Shown one piece after another: positions 10,364 through 20,400 of a DNA stretch of 64,000 bases; within the stretch, counting starts at the first letter, position 1, and each line of letters starts with the position of its first letter. A program made the translations under genes and the position numbers. The stretch is from NCBI GenBank assembly GCA_015680685.1, contig MNCI01011144.1:11100-75099 (forward strand), written 5' to 3'. The notes under the pieces are model-generated. The model worked only from the letters and a program-made list of their open reading frames with translations. It did no database searches and had not been told where the DNA came from. The DNA comes from Gnetum montanum (Eukaryota > Streptophyta > Gnetopsida > Gnetales > Gnetaceae).

Positions 10364-12350
10364 AGTATGAAATGTTAGATCCTTTAAGATCTACTTTTTA
10401 TACTTCTTCAAACCTTGAGATGTTAATTATCTTCAACACATAGTCCAATTTGTAGTATTGAAGTGGTTTTCTGAGGATTTCAACAAATTGATCTTGAGTA
10501 GGTATATACCTGGGTAAGATGTTTCCCTCTTTCACTTCTTTCTTGATGAAGTATTACTTAATGTCAACATGCTTGAAAGTTTTGTGAAGGAAATGCTTCT
10601 TTTCATGTTGAATTACTAAAGTATTTTTCACCATGATCCCAATCAGAAAAAATACTTTAAAGTCCAATTTTGTAAAGATATTCTTGCACCATAAGATGTG
10701 TTTGATGTAATCTACCATTGTATTGAATTTAGCCTCACATTAAAATAGAGCAATGAAACTTTGCTTCTTACTACTCTAATAAATGAGGTTATCTCCATGG
10801 AAGATGATTTAGCCTTATATAGACTTTCTTTACTAAATATCTCCTTCTGAATTAGCATCACAAAATGCAAATAAGTTTCAATCTCTTTTGGCAAATTTTA
10901 TGATAAAGTCCATGGTTCCTTTTGCATATCTCAAGACATGCTTAAGATCATTCATGTGGCTTATTCTGGGTTCTTACATGAACCTTAAAAGATAAAATGT
11001 GACAAAATCAATATCAGGTCTTTAGAAACAAAGAAATCTTAAGGATCCTATCATTCTTCTATAGAGAGAAGTATTAACTAAATGACTTTTATTTTTGACC
11101 TAGAATTTGAGGTTTGGAGGGATTGGAGTGGTGGCTATCCTTTCATCTTTTAGGCCATATTTTTCTATGATGTTCTTAGAATATTTATTTTGATTCATGT
11201 TTAATTAATTATCCTTTTTCTCTACATAAATTCCTAGGAAGTACCTTAGTAATCCTAGATTCTTCATATCAAATTTTCTATTATGTTTTTTTAATCAAAT
11301 TTTTAGAACTTGATAGGAAGATCAATTCATCAACATAAAAAGAGATTAAGATTACATCAATGCCTACATGCTTAATGTAGAAAGTTCACTCAAACATGTA
11401 ACTTTTGTAGCCACTTTTTAGAAGAAAGTAATTAATTTTATGGATCCAAGATCTTGGAGCTTGCTTGACTCCATAGAGAGCCTTTTTAAGCTTGTGCACT
11501 TTGTGTTCTTAACCATAAATTCTAAATCCTTTTGGTTAGAGAATGTAGAATGCTTATTCTAGCACACCATTAAGGAATGATGAATTAACATCCATTTGAT
11601 ACATGTTTACCTTAAGATGATTTATAATGGAGATCATTAGCTTTATTATCTTAAATCTTGCAATAGGGATAAAGATTTCTTCATAGTCAATATGCTTTTT
11701 TTTCATAAATATGCATGCTACTAACCTCATCTTGTGAGTATAAATGTATACGTGTTCATAAATTTTAGTTTTGAACATCCAATTGATATCAAAAATCTTC
11801 TTGTCCTTTGGTCTATCCACTAAGAATCATTTATTATTCTTCATTATTACATCATAGTCCTTTGATATTACATAGTTTCATTTTTTTTAATTTTTAGGAC
11901 TTCCTTCATACTTGATAGTTTATTAATCATGGTTGAATAGGAAATAGTAGATTTTCTTGGAATTTTGTATAGCTTCTTTGGAAGTTAATGTTAAGGATTT
12001 GAAATGAATAGTGGTTCTTCACCCATGGCCTAAGATCATAGGCCTTTTTTTTCTTCTTCTTATGTTCTTCATGGTTGTATAATGAGTTAAACTCTAAGGT
12101 TTTCTTATTAAAGATTACACTTATTGATACATGACACTTCTTCTCAAATGGATCAAAACACTTAAAACTAGTTCTCCTAAAATCATATCCAAGAAAGACA
12201 CACTTTTGACCTCTATTATCTAGCATTCCCATAAGAGAATTGGGGATCTTCACATAGCATATACATCTAAACACTTTGAGATTGAAGATGTTTGAAACCT
12301 TTTCATACAAAAATTCATAGGAAGTTTTTTTACTTATGGAAGATGTAATG
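10364..12350 (-). pseudogene. Ty1/copia pol relic (integrase C-terminus, RT, RNase H)
   Basis: Minus-strand copia polyprotein, C-terminal two thirds. The integrase end (12,310-11,927) reads LKVFRCICYVKIP ... KCVFLGYDFRRTSFKCFDP, matching the copia 'LR.FGC..YV' and 'K.IF.GY....K.YR...P' signature. Reverse transcriptase follows at 11,820-11,554: NWMFKTK, then KMRLVACIF, DYEEIFIPIARF and YQMDVNSSFLNG. KALYGVKQAPRSW lies near 11,490-11,445. The catalytic YVDD appears as YVDE near 11,330. The RNase H region down to 10,370 is recognisable only in patches. Stops and frameshifts are frequent, so it is not functional. GAG, protease and the integrase catalytic core were not found upstream of 12,350. 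It is followed by its polypurine tract and 3' LTR. Confidence 0.85.
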
Positions 12351-13356
12351 ATCCTTATTTACAATATGTTGCTACAAAATTATTCTTCTGCAACCTTATA
12401 AGAACAATCCCATAAACTAGATGTTACATATCTACATCATGACCATAAATAGCCTTTAGAGAAATCTAATCCTTAATTAATAAGTTAATGATTATGACAT
12501 GGTAGAACACAAACTTCTAATCGAATATGAACTTAGCCTATTTTCCATGAACTAAGAATGATAGGGAAAATGATGAAAAATGATAAGTTTAAGTGTAGAA
12601 TTGATAATATCTATCTATTGCAAATAAAAACTAAGTACGGTAACATGGTTAAAGTGAATTATTATAAAATATAAATAATAAAAAATAGGACAAAGATGAG
12701 AGAAATAATTTTGGTATTCTATTCCCAATAATCAATATGCTTTATTGATAAAATATGAAGTTTTCCTTCTACGGAGGGCTAAAACTATAAGAGGTGATAA
12801 AAAATGTATAGAAGATAAAACTAACAATGAAGGATTTATTCATGAGTAAAGGATTTATATAATATAATTTGACCTTTAATAGTTTATATATGTATGAATA
12901 AGCTATAGATGTTATCTAGAATTGATTCATGGACAAAAAAAGACCATTTTGATGAACTGTCTAGCAAGGAATGCTAGAGTCGAGAAAAAACACATTTGAT
13001 GTAGGTTAAATAAAGACCATTCAAGTGAAATTAGGGCTAATTTTGACATTAACATTAGTATTAACTTGTAATATTTTGGTAACTTAGGTGTTGGAATGAG
13101 CTCATGGACTACCAAGAGAAGCTAAGATAACCATGAAGCATGCAAGAGGCATTAAGAAGATAGGTGCTCATGCTCTTGATTTTTTGAAATACATACAAGT
13201 GCTCTAGATCTTAAGAAATAAGCCTTAAATTTATTTTTTAATATAGTATTTATACGCTTAGGATTTTTAAATATAAACCTAAAGTAAAGTCCAATTGATT
13301 AGAGTTTATTTTCTAAACATAGAAGTTTGGAAAAGTTAAGTTGTATGGATGCTAGG
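12351..13356. other. AT-rich spacer between copia and gypsy relics
   Basis: No convincing coding match. A 62-codon open frame at 12,927-13,115 (minus) resembles nothing known. The region may hold the lost 5' part of the copia element, but no gag or protease signature can be read. Confidence 0.35.
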
Positions 13357-14050
13357 TGATGAGTGGTGAGATAACCCTATGCCCAACCATACAGAGCACA
13401 AAGCATTCATGCATGATCCAATTGAATTCTATGGTCTTTATCGTTTCCAATGCACTAATCCTCTAAGAAGTGAAAACATGGAATGCATAAATAAAATATT
13501 TAATCTATCTAGAATACTACTAGGTTTATCAAAAAGCTTGTCTTTATTGCCACACACACAGTCATGCTCAAGTATAATAATGCTCAAACAAAGATCCATA
13601 TACTTAATGACTTTTGCTACAGGCACTCAGGAGGAAAATTCTAACTTTCAAATGGGAACATTGTAAGAGCTTTACTACAACTACAATATCTAATGACATA
13701 AATGCAACTACTAGGCTCGTATTTATAGTAAAAAATTAGCACTAAATCGACAGATCCTCATCAACACATGATAAGATGCATTTACTAGGCCTCGTCAATG
13801 AGGCCTAGTTGATTTGGCCACATCAACGAGACCTCATCGATGTAGCTAATCAAAAATGACTTATCATACCCACATGACTGGATGAAAACTTTTCCTTGAG
13901 TTCTTTTACAAAATTTGGGAAGGTATGGAATTATTGATTGATTTTTCTCAAACAAAAAAAAAACTAACTAACTTGACAAAAAATTAAGTGTCTGGGTGAA
14001 CAGATCAACACATTACAAAAAATGATGGTGTTCAGGATACAAATTTGAAC
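13357..14050 (-). repeat. LTR of the gypsy 'X' family, copy E (minus strand)
   Basis: The last about 110 bases of this LTR (13,357-13,470) match the ends of LTR copies A (19,552) and B (45,442): a TATGGTTGGGCATAGGG-like block followed within about 20 bases by CTCATCA. Upstream lies a TATA box at 13,720-13,727 and, further upstream near 13,780-13,860, a motif containing CTACATCGATGAG on the minus strand that recurs near 17,370. It is the 3' LTR of the minus-strand extra-ORF copy at 14,117-16,901. Between TATA and end it is about 380 bases, shorter than the other copies, so it is internally deleted or from a subfamily. The upper boundary is estimated. Confidence 0.6.
13720..13727 (-). promoter_or_regulatory. 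LTR TATA box (TATAAATA)
   Basis: On the minus strand the sequence is ACTATAAATACGAG, placed inside LTR copy E in the right orientation. It is the likely core promoter of that LTR. Confidence 0.5.
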
Positions 14051-14116
14051 ATCATGAAATAACACTTCAAAACCAAACAACATGTTCCTTGATGATGTGA
14101 AGTGTGGTGGAGAAGA

Positions 14117-16901
14117 TCAAATGGTCCCAAGTGGTGGTGGCTCCTAAAGCTTCAAGGGACCTTCACCATCTTCACACATGGGTAGTGGTTGATGTGGTTG
14201 TGACTATCTTGTTGTTGCTGCAACTTTAGGTGGGAGGCAGAAAGCATCCAACAGTGCTTTCATTTTCTCCTCCTTACTTCTAAGATTGTGCACCATCCAT
14301 GCAGCTTCACTGATGTGGGTTGGAATGAGCACATCCTAGGGACATGGGATTGCTAGAAATAGCTCCTTCACATTTACAAACTAGGCAATGAATTGTTTGC
14401 ATTTAATGTCAAATGCCTTGACTGTGTCCTTTAGCTCTTGGTGGTCATTCATCCATTTAGCTAGGTCCTCAACAATTGATCATTGATCTTTGAACTGTGC
14501 TTTGAGAACTTCAAGTTTAGCATTTTCCATCTCAAGCTTCTACTTGATGTCTTTGTGATGCTTGAACTTTGACTCTTATAAAAAATATGAGCTAGCCACA
14601 TTTTTCTCCAATTTTGACTATGGTTGTCTGGTAGTTAGCATTTGCATGTTTGAATATTGAAGATTGGACAACTCCATATATTCTATCATTTCTTTGATTT
14701 ACAACTCCTTTAAGAAAATCTCCACTTTGTTGTAGGCATCGATTCCATCAATTATGGGCTGCCACATTTCTCTTCCCTATTGGAGTTTCTAGAGGGCTTC
14801 ATTCAATTTTTCCTTGATCATATGAATGTGTTTTTCATTAACTTCCTTTTGCAAGCCAACCTGGTCTCTATAGTAATACTTTATTTTTTTGAACTTGAAA
14901 GCCTCATTTTTCCATGTAGTGATCTCAATGGCAAATTTCTAGTGCAAGGCACACACTTCCTCCATTGAAAAATTTCAATTCTCTGCAGCCAATCTCCTCA
15001 ATTCATGCATTTGGTCCCTTTGAGCATCAACATTTTGTAGACAATAATTCTGTGTAATCAGGGTCTCATTCTTTTTGTGCATCTGTATCAAGTTCTTTTG
15101 AATTACACACATTTTTTCTTCTACCATGGACTGGAAAAAGAGGGTCATATCTACCTCCTTCTTAGCCTTCTGAAACCATTCCTGAGGCTATTTGAAAGCT
15201 TCATCTCTTGTTATGCTATGCTAAGGATCATAGGATCTACAAGTTGGACATGTAGTTTGATAACCTTCATGGCCAAGCATTGATTTTGTTCTTAGGTTGT
15301 TTCAATTTGCCCTTCCAAAATAATACATTTACTCCTTTCATTTTGTAGCTTTGACTAGATTACAGTGATGTATTCTACAAAATCAAAGATATCTAGAATT
15401 AGTTACCCAGTTCCCACCAATCGTTCTAGCAACTCTTCATGTTGGGCTATGTTTAACTTTTTACTAATAGGCTACACATCTTGAAGTGCAGATATGTCTA
15501 TTATAGATGTCATAAGTGCATTCAATGGTTTAGTAACATGATCAACAACAACTTTAGCCACTATTTCCTATCCTTTGTGTTGCATCACCAAGATAGTTAC
15601 TTCTTTGCATTTCTCCAAATGAATTAAGAAAGTGGTGGCATTCCGAGAGATTTTTGGGAATAGATGATGTTGTGATAAATACATTGTCACCTCCTAAGCA
15701 TTGGAATTTGATCTCATAGGTAGCTACATTAGTTGGGTAGAGAAGATTGAACCACCCCTCTCTATCTGGCTAATTGTTTGAGCCACCTCATTAAGGTGAC
15801 TGATTGTCGATCAGTACACAGATGGATCTACCCCACTCATTCCCATTTGTTTCTCTTGTTCACTCAAGAGCTATTCTTAGATTTTGCATAGATGCTCAAT
15901 GGCTACATCGACCTTTGGCATTGTTTCTTAAGTGGGTGGTGGTGTTGGATACTCCTCTTCTTGGGTAGACCTGATGGTATTTTTGGAGTAGCAAATGATG
16001 CCTAGCCTTTTGTAGAGTTTCTGGATAAGGCATGAAAAGGGCAAGGTTTTCCTTCCATGTTCATTTTCTTTGAAGCTCTTTTCAATCTCTAAGTAGATAA
16101 ATTGTGGAAGGTTGATGAGAAATTTCCCACTTAGAGCAATGCATGCTTAGGCAGAGAAAATGGTCACCTTGCTTGGCCTCACTATTAAATTGAGGTGATA
16201 AGCTATAATTTTGAAATAAATTCACTCCACTTATGTGAGTGCACTGTACTCCTTATGGTCAACCTTGTAGCATCGCTGGGTCCACTTCCTCTTAGCCTCA
16301 GGATCACCTTTCTTGGATTGTTCTACTAGCTGTGTTCCAATGTCAAGCAACCTAAGTGCTTGTGTGATAGCTTCTGCCAAGTAAAATACTTAGATGTCTA
16401 TGATTTTTACAATAGACCCCAACCTTCTATTACTCCAGAATATTTATGTCTATCCCATGTACCATTATGCACTAGATGTAATTATTGGCCACATGGGAGA
16501 GGTTTGTAATTGAGTCTTGACATCTATTGGAGCTTTCTCAAGGAATTGCCCAAAGTTGATCTCTTAAAAAACTAATTGTTGGATCTCTTAGGACATGATG
16601 ATGTCAAGAAAGGCCTAAGTCAAAATGACCTCAAGCCTTGGCATGGGTCTAGGTAGCTCTCCTTACTATGATTGTTGAGTCAGCACTTCTTCTTCTAGAA
16701 CCTATCAAACAAACTCCACTTTGGACTCTTCACAAAGAGGTCCCATTGCATGGGTTTCTTTTGGTGATTCTTGGGCTTGTCCTTGTTGGCCCCTTCTAGC
16801 TCTAGGTTGCTTCTCCTATGATTGAGAGGGTTCTCCTTCCTACAGACATTTCTATTTTGGTGGCATTGATAATCACAATGAGACCATGGATTAGCAATCA
16901 T
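14117..16901 (-). pseudogene. Extra (envelope-position) ORF of a gypsy element, copy 1
   Basis: A long minus-strand frame can be followed from an ATG at 16,901 to a stop at 14,117-14,119, broken by dozens of stops, mostly TAG. The N-terminal part is basic (RRSNLELEGANKDKPKN). A central block around 16,160-16,000 reads SGKFLINLPQFIYLEIEKSF, then RKTLPFSCLIQKLYKRLGII. This resembles the 'putative plant transposon protein' domain found in Athila-like elements (pattern: ..G..I.....I...I........LPFP.LI..LC...G). The C-terminal half (15,950-14,200) is rich in K, E, L and Q heptads, hence probably coiled coil. It contains NVKELFLAIPCP and ends with PPPLGT. The same blocks recur in order in the copies at 20.4-22.5 kb and (C-terminal half) 59.6-61.7 kb, so the frame was real. 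It lies downstream of an integrase tail and spacer and upstream of LTR copy E, which is the envelope-like position. The function is unknown to me. Confidence 0.68.
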
Positions 16902-18650
16902 TATGTAACCTTAAAGCAATTGGGATACCTTTATCTCTTCAGGATGGTTACACTTGGCTAAATTGTGATTATGGCTAATTTAATCACTTCAATTATTATT
17001 TATTTATGTATTATCATTTATAAATCATCCTGGAGGGTTTTGGAAGGGTTAATAGTCAAGAAAATTGATGTTTATATGTTATTAAGGTTATTAACCTTTT
17101 GGGAGAGTTAGAAAAAGTTTCAAAAATTTTCATTGGAAACTTTAAGGTTTGTGGTCCCCAGAATAAATAGCTTACCTCTGGTAAGTGTAGCATAAAAAAA
17201 TGGAGTGATTTGGACAAACAGTTGGGAAGTTATGGGCTTTGGAAGGTTTTGGGCTATGAAAAATTGCAAATCCTCCTCGTGTGTTATGAGAAATTGACAA
17301 AAAATTGCAAAGTGCTCGATAGTATTTATAGGGTTTTTGGGTTGCATTGACAAGGTTGGCTCCATCGATAAGGCCTCATCGATGTAGTTGTTGATCACCG
17401 TTGACTTTGATGAAAATAGCAAAATACAAGGAGTTTTTGAGTGAAATTGATGTCAAATGAAAGTGTAAAATGCCAAGAATAGTATGAAAAAATGAAAAGA
17501 GGATGTTGAAGTTCATAAATTTGAAAACATGAAGAAAAATTAATTCAAAAGATGAATGAAGTAAAATTTTAAGGAGCATTGAGAAAAATACTCAATGGAC
17601 TAAGTGAAAGATAGAAATATGGCAATGTCATAGGTAAGGAGATTTAAGTAACTAAACCAAGAGCTATGCAAGTGGGTCCTCCCCATAGTGGGATCATGCC
17701 ATTTTTGCCCTTACATAACCTCAACTAAGAAGTCTATGGGCCCCATAGTTGATTTAATGGCATGACAAGTTAAGGACCAACTAGAAAGTATCTACTCAAG
17801 AATCCCAACACATCAAACTATGATATAGAGCATAACATAGGACATGATAGTGTGGTGAGTTATGGCAGCATGGGTGGATGATAGAGAAGGTGGAATGGAG
17901 TTCTAAATTGAGGTCATAAGAAGTCCCTTGTGGAAGTTGTATTTAAAATGACATGAGAATATCCATCCTCAGTTCAGACCAAAACTAGCCACTTTTAGTG
18001 ACTTCACTTTACCACTCTAACACCGATCCACCTACCTAAGACATAAGAGTGCTTCCACAAAACAACCACCATTCCAAAAAGTGAAGAAAAGAGAACTAGA
18101 AAGTAAGAGAGAGAGAGGGCTTCAGTTAGAGGGGACCTTCAGGCATAGGTTCATGTCATTTGAGTCCCATAACCAGTGCTTATAGCCTGTTTATGTGTCC
18201 AAGGGGNATTAATTAAAAATTTCTTTAATGGAAGGGACCTCAAATTCCTAGAATAAGGAAAATCATAGAGTTCATTAGATGGGTGGATGATGTTGTATCA
18301 CTACCTATTCTGTGAAAAATATACTAGGTCAAAGTCATCAGACATCCAAACTTAAAAATAGAAACCAGACATCAACAATCACATCATCAAGCAAAAACCA
18401 TCATTAGTAGATAGCAACAACAGCACTGTGTCCCATGGCAATAAAGTAATTTTATTAGCAAAAATAAGAAAATATCACACTTGAAAAAAACAAAACCAAG
18501 CAAAGTAAAATATATAAGAAAGTGTAAAATAATCAAGAAAGGTTCAAAGGTATTAAGAATGGTGAAAAATTAGAAAAATTTGTAAAATCAAAAATGTGAA
18601 AAACAAAAAGTAGAAAAAATCTTAAGAGGCCATGTTGACGGTTAGCACAG
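16902..18650 (-). other. Spacer region 'Y' between pol end and extra ORF
   Basis: This non-coding stretch resembles 40,970-42,810. Shared patches on the plus strand are 'gtgg.tcctcccca.agt' (17,670 and 41,790), 'gatgg.tgga.gatgt.g.atcact' (18,275 and 42,560), and an A-rich purine tract just before the spacer end. Both copies also carry TATTTATA (minus-strand TATA box) at matching distance. In both places it follows a purine-rich tract and precedes or would precede the extra ORF, so I read it as an internal spacer carrying a promoter. It could instead be a long LTR U3. An unknown base sits at 18,207. Confidence 0.5.
17323..17330 (-). promoter_or_regulatory. TATA box upstream of the extra ORF
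   Basis: The minus-strand sequence is CCCTATAAATACTATCG. It lies about 420 bases upstream of the ATG at 16,901, with the motif CTACATCGATGAGGCC a short distance upstream of it. The same motif class precedes the TATA box of LTR copy E. It could drive a separate transcript for the extra ORF. Confidence 0.45.
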
Positions 18651-18651
18651 A

Positions 18652-18668
18652 TGGCCATCTACCCCATG
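18652..18668 (-). other. Purine-rich tract, candidate polypurine tract
   Basis: Read on the minus strand this is GCCATGGGGTAGATGGCCA, preceded by CTTA. The equivalent at 42,811-42,826 reads CATGGGGGAGACACCC preceded by CTTAGT. The pair lies at the pol side of spacer Y in both elements. It may be a true or central polypurine tract for plus-strand priming. Confidence 0.4.
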
Positions 18669-18754
18669 GCTAAGTTGCAAGGAGTAGATCCAAAAAATGG
18701 AACATGGTCATGCATTCATTGAGGTGGTAGTTGCACTAGCCTATCTAGGTTTAA

Positions 18755-18905
18755 GGAAAGGTTTTACTTGTTGGATGTTAACCAACTACCTTTTATTTGG
18801 GCTTTCATGTTTGTAGATTATCATGGCCCTAGAGGGAAAGGTATGATTAATTATATAAGGTCCCTCCCACAATGTTTGGAATTTTTTCTTTTCGGGTACA
18901 TGTGT
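18755..18905 (-). pseudogene. Gypsy integrase C-terminal tail
   Basis: The minus strand reads KKKFQTLWEGPYIINHTF, then VNIQQVKPFLKP before the stop. This matches the end of Ty3/gypsy integrases (pattern: KF...W.GPY.V ... V.....LK.Y). The open frame continues upstream to 19,010, but the part above 18,905 is shared with the antisense of LTR copies at 45,960-46,075. That part is therefore probably accidental, and the integrase piece was cut at about 18,905 by LTR copy A. Only about 50 residues remain. Confidence 0.5.
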
Positions 18906-19552
18906 GGGGTTAAGTAATTGCACAACATCCTTATTCAAATGTGACATACTTGGATACATTACATGTTTAGCAATAAAGATCGAGATTACTTCCATCATTA
19001 TAGCATCCACTTAGCTTTATTATTAGTAATTACTTAAATGTTTACTATTTTTCTTAGTTAATATTTATCATTTATTACTGTTTATTATTTTTTTCATCAA
19101 GAAGAATGAGTACAACTAATTACAAGTGCTTAAGTATAATTACTTGGCAACCTAGAAGTGTTATCATTTGGCACACCTAGTAACGGTATGCTTGGTAATC
19201 CCAATGGTAGTTGCATGAAGTCCAAGGCATGTACAGAAAGTTAAGAATAGATACTCATCACACATAGGCTAGTTTAGACATTAATTTACGTTGTTTATTA
19301 AATTAACTAATTAATTACTCTATTATCATTAAGAGTAGCATAATGTTGCAATAACATCAATTATCATATGTCTCACTTTGGACTAAACCATATGCGACAA
19401 AGTTACCACTAGTCCAAGTGGAAAGATAGTGAGTTGCCATCAAGACATAATGATCTAAATTCCACAACTAGTCCTATCCATGGAATTCAACCGAATTGTG
19501 CATGAATGCTTATGATTCGTATGGTTGAGCATATGGGTACTTTCCACTCATT
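18905..19552 (+). repeat. LTR of family X, copy A (5' LTR of the plus-strand element)
   Basis: This copy matches the reverse complement of 45,442-46,075 over its whole length. Shared blocks include 'ttaagt.attg...acatcctta', 'tagcaataaa', 'aagtgcttaagtataattacttgg', 'cacacataggctagtttagac', and 'catatg.gacaaagttaccac.agtccaagtgg'. It carries an AATAAA signal at 18,966. The 5' part with the TATA box seen in copies B, C and D is missing; at 18,905 it joins an integrase tail in the other orientation. It ends at about 19,552 and is followed by the plus-strand extra ORF copy. Confidence 0.68.
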
Positions 19553-20400
19553 AGTTTGTGCAACATTGATTGCCAGGGGGTAAGAAGTATGCTTGACTTT
19601 TTGGTATTGAGAAATTGCTCTAAGAGTTTCCAATGCTTAGCCAATTGCTAGTTTGAAAAAGTCCTTTTAAAGTATTGGAATTTGATTTAAATAGGTTGCT
19701 AGTGTTCCATTTATTGCTGCAAATTTTATGTGATGATTGTTGATAGATTAATGTAATTTGTAGGTGTGGTAGGCTATAATTTCCAACATAGTTTTTTATT
19801 TCTGGTAAGTTTTGATGTACCTAGGCCACCAAAATATCAAAAATAGTAAACAAAGTTTTCAAACTATGTTGGCTTTACCCATCTACATTGACCTCATGAG
19901 AACAACAGTACCATCTTGGGATCCACATTGGAATTGGTGGAGCAATGCTAGAATTAATGGAGCAATGAAACACCCAACCACTCCAATGTTGGATTCATGA
20001 AGAAAATAGAAATCCATCAACTCCAATGTTGGCCTTGTGACATCCATGTTGGGTTTTGTGGAAACTACACTAGGTTTTGTTAAAAAAAATGAAAATCCAA
20101 CACCACCAACATTAGGTGTAGGTGATTCCAGTGCAGTTGTCGTTATGCCCCACAAAAAATCCCATGAAAATGCCAAATTTGACAATTTCCAAGGCATTTT
20201 CAATCTTCCCAAGCCCAAATATAGACATGATATGACTTTTTCCAATTAATAAATGAGGCTATGACAACTTATGAGGCATTTTTTAGCCCCAAAAAGTTAT
20301 GGTATGTAAGATTGTAGCTCATGCACGACAAACCTCACAATTTACAATGAAAATCTAGCCTCAAGTGTAGTGGTGAAGGTTACAATGCCAAAAATATTGC
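19553..20400 (+). other. Leader between LTR A and the extra ORF, with degenerate minisatellite
   Basis: There is no gag or pol here, although a complete gypsy element would have them next to its 5' LTR. Between about 19,915 and 20,115 a short phrase of the type 'actccaatgttgg' recurs with variation (for example 19,979, 20,018 and 20,043). Open stretches on both strands in this repeat look accidental. The short distance from LTR to ORF means this element is a deletion derivative or a non-autonomous form. Confidence 0.4.

Noticed and set aside
18786-19010. Complete 74-codon frame as an integrase C-terminus
   Set aside because: Only the part below about 18,905 is accepted; the upper part is shared with antisense LTR sequence.
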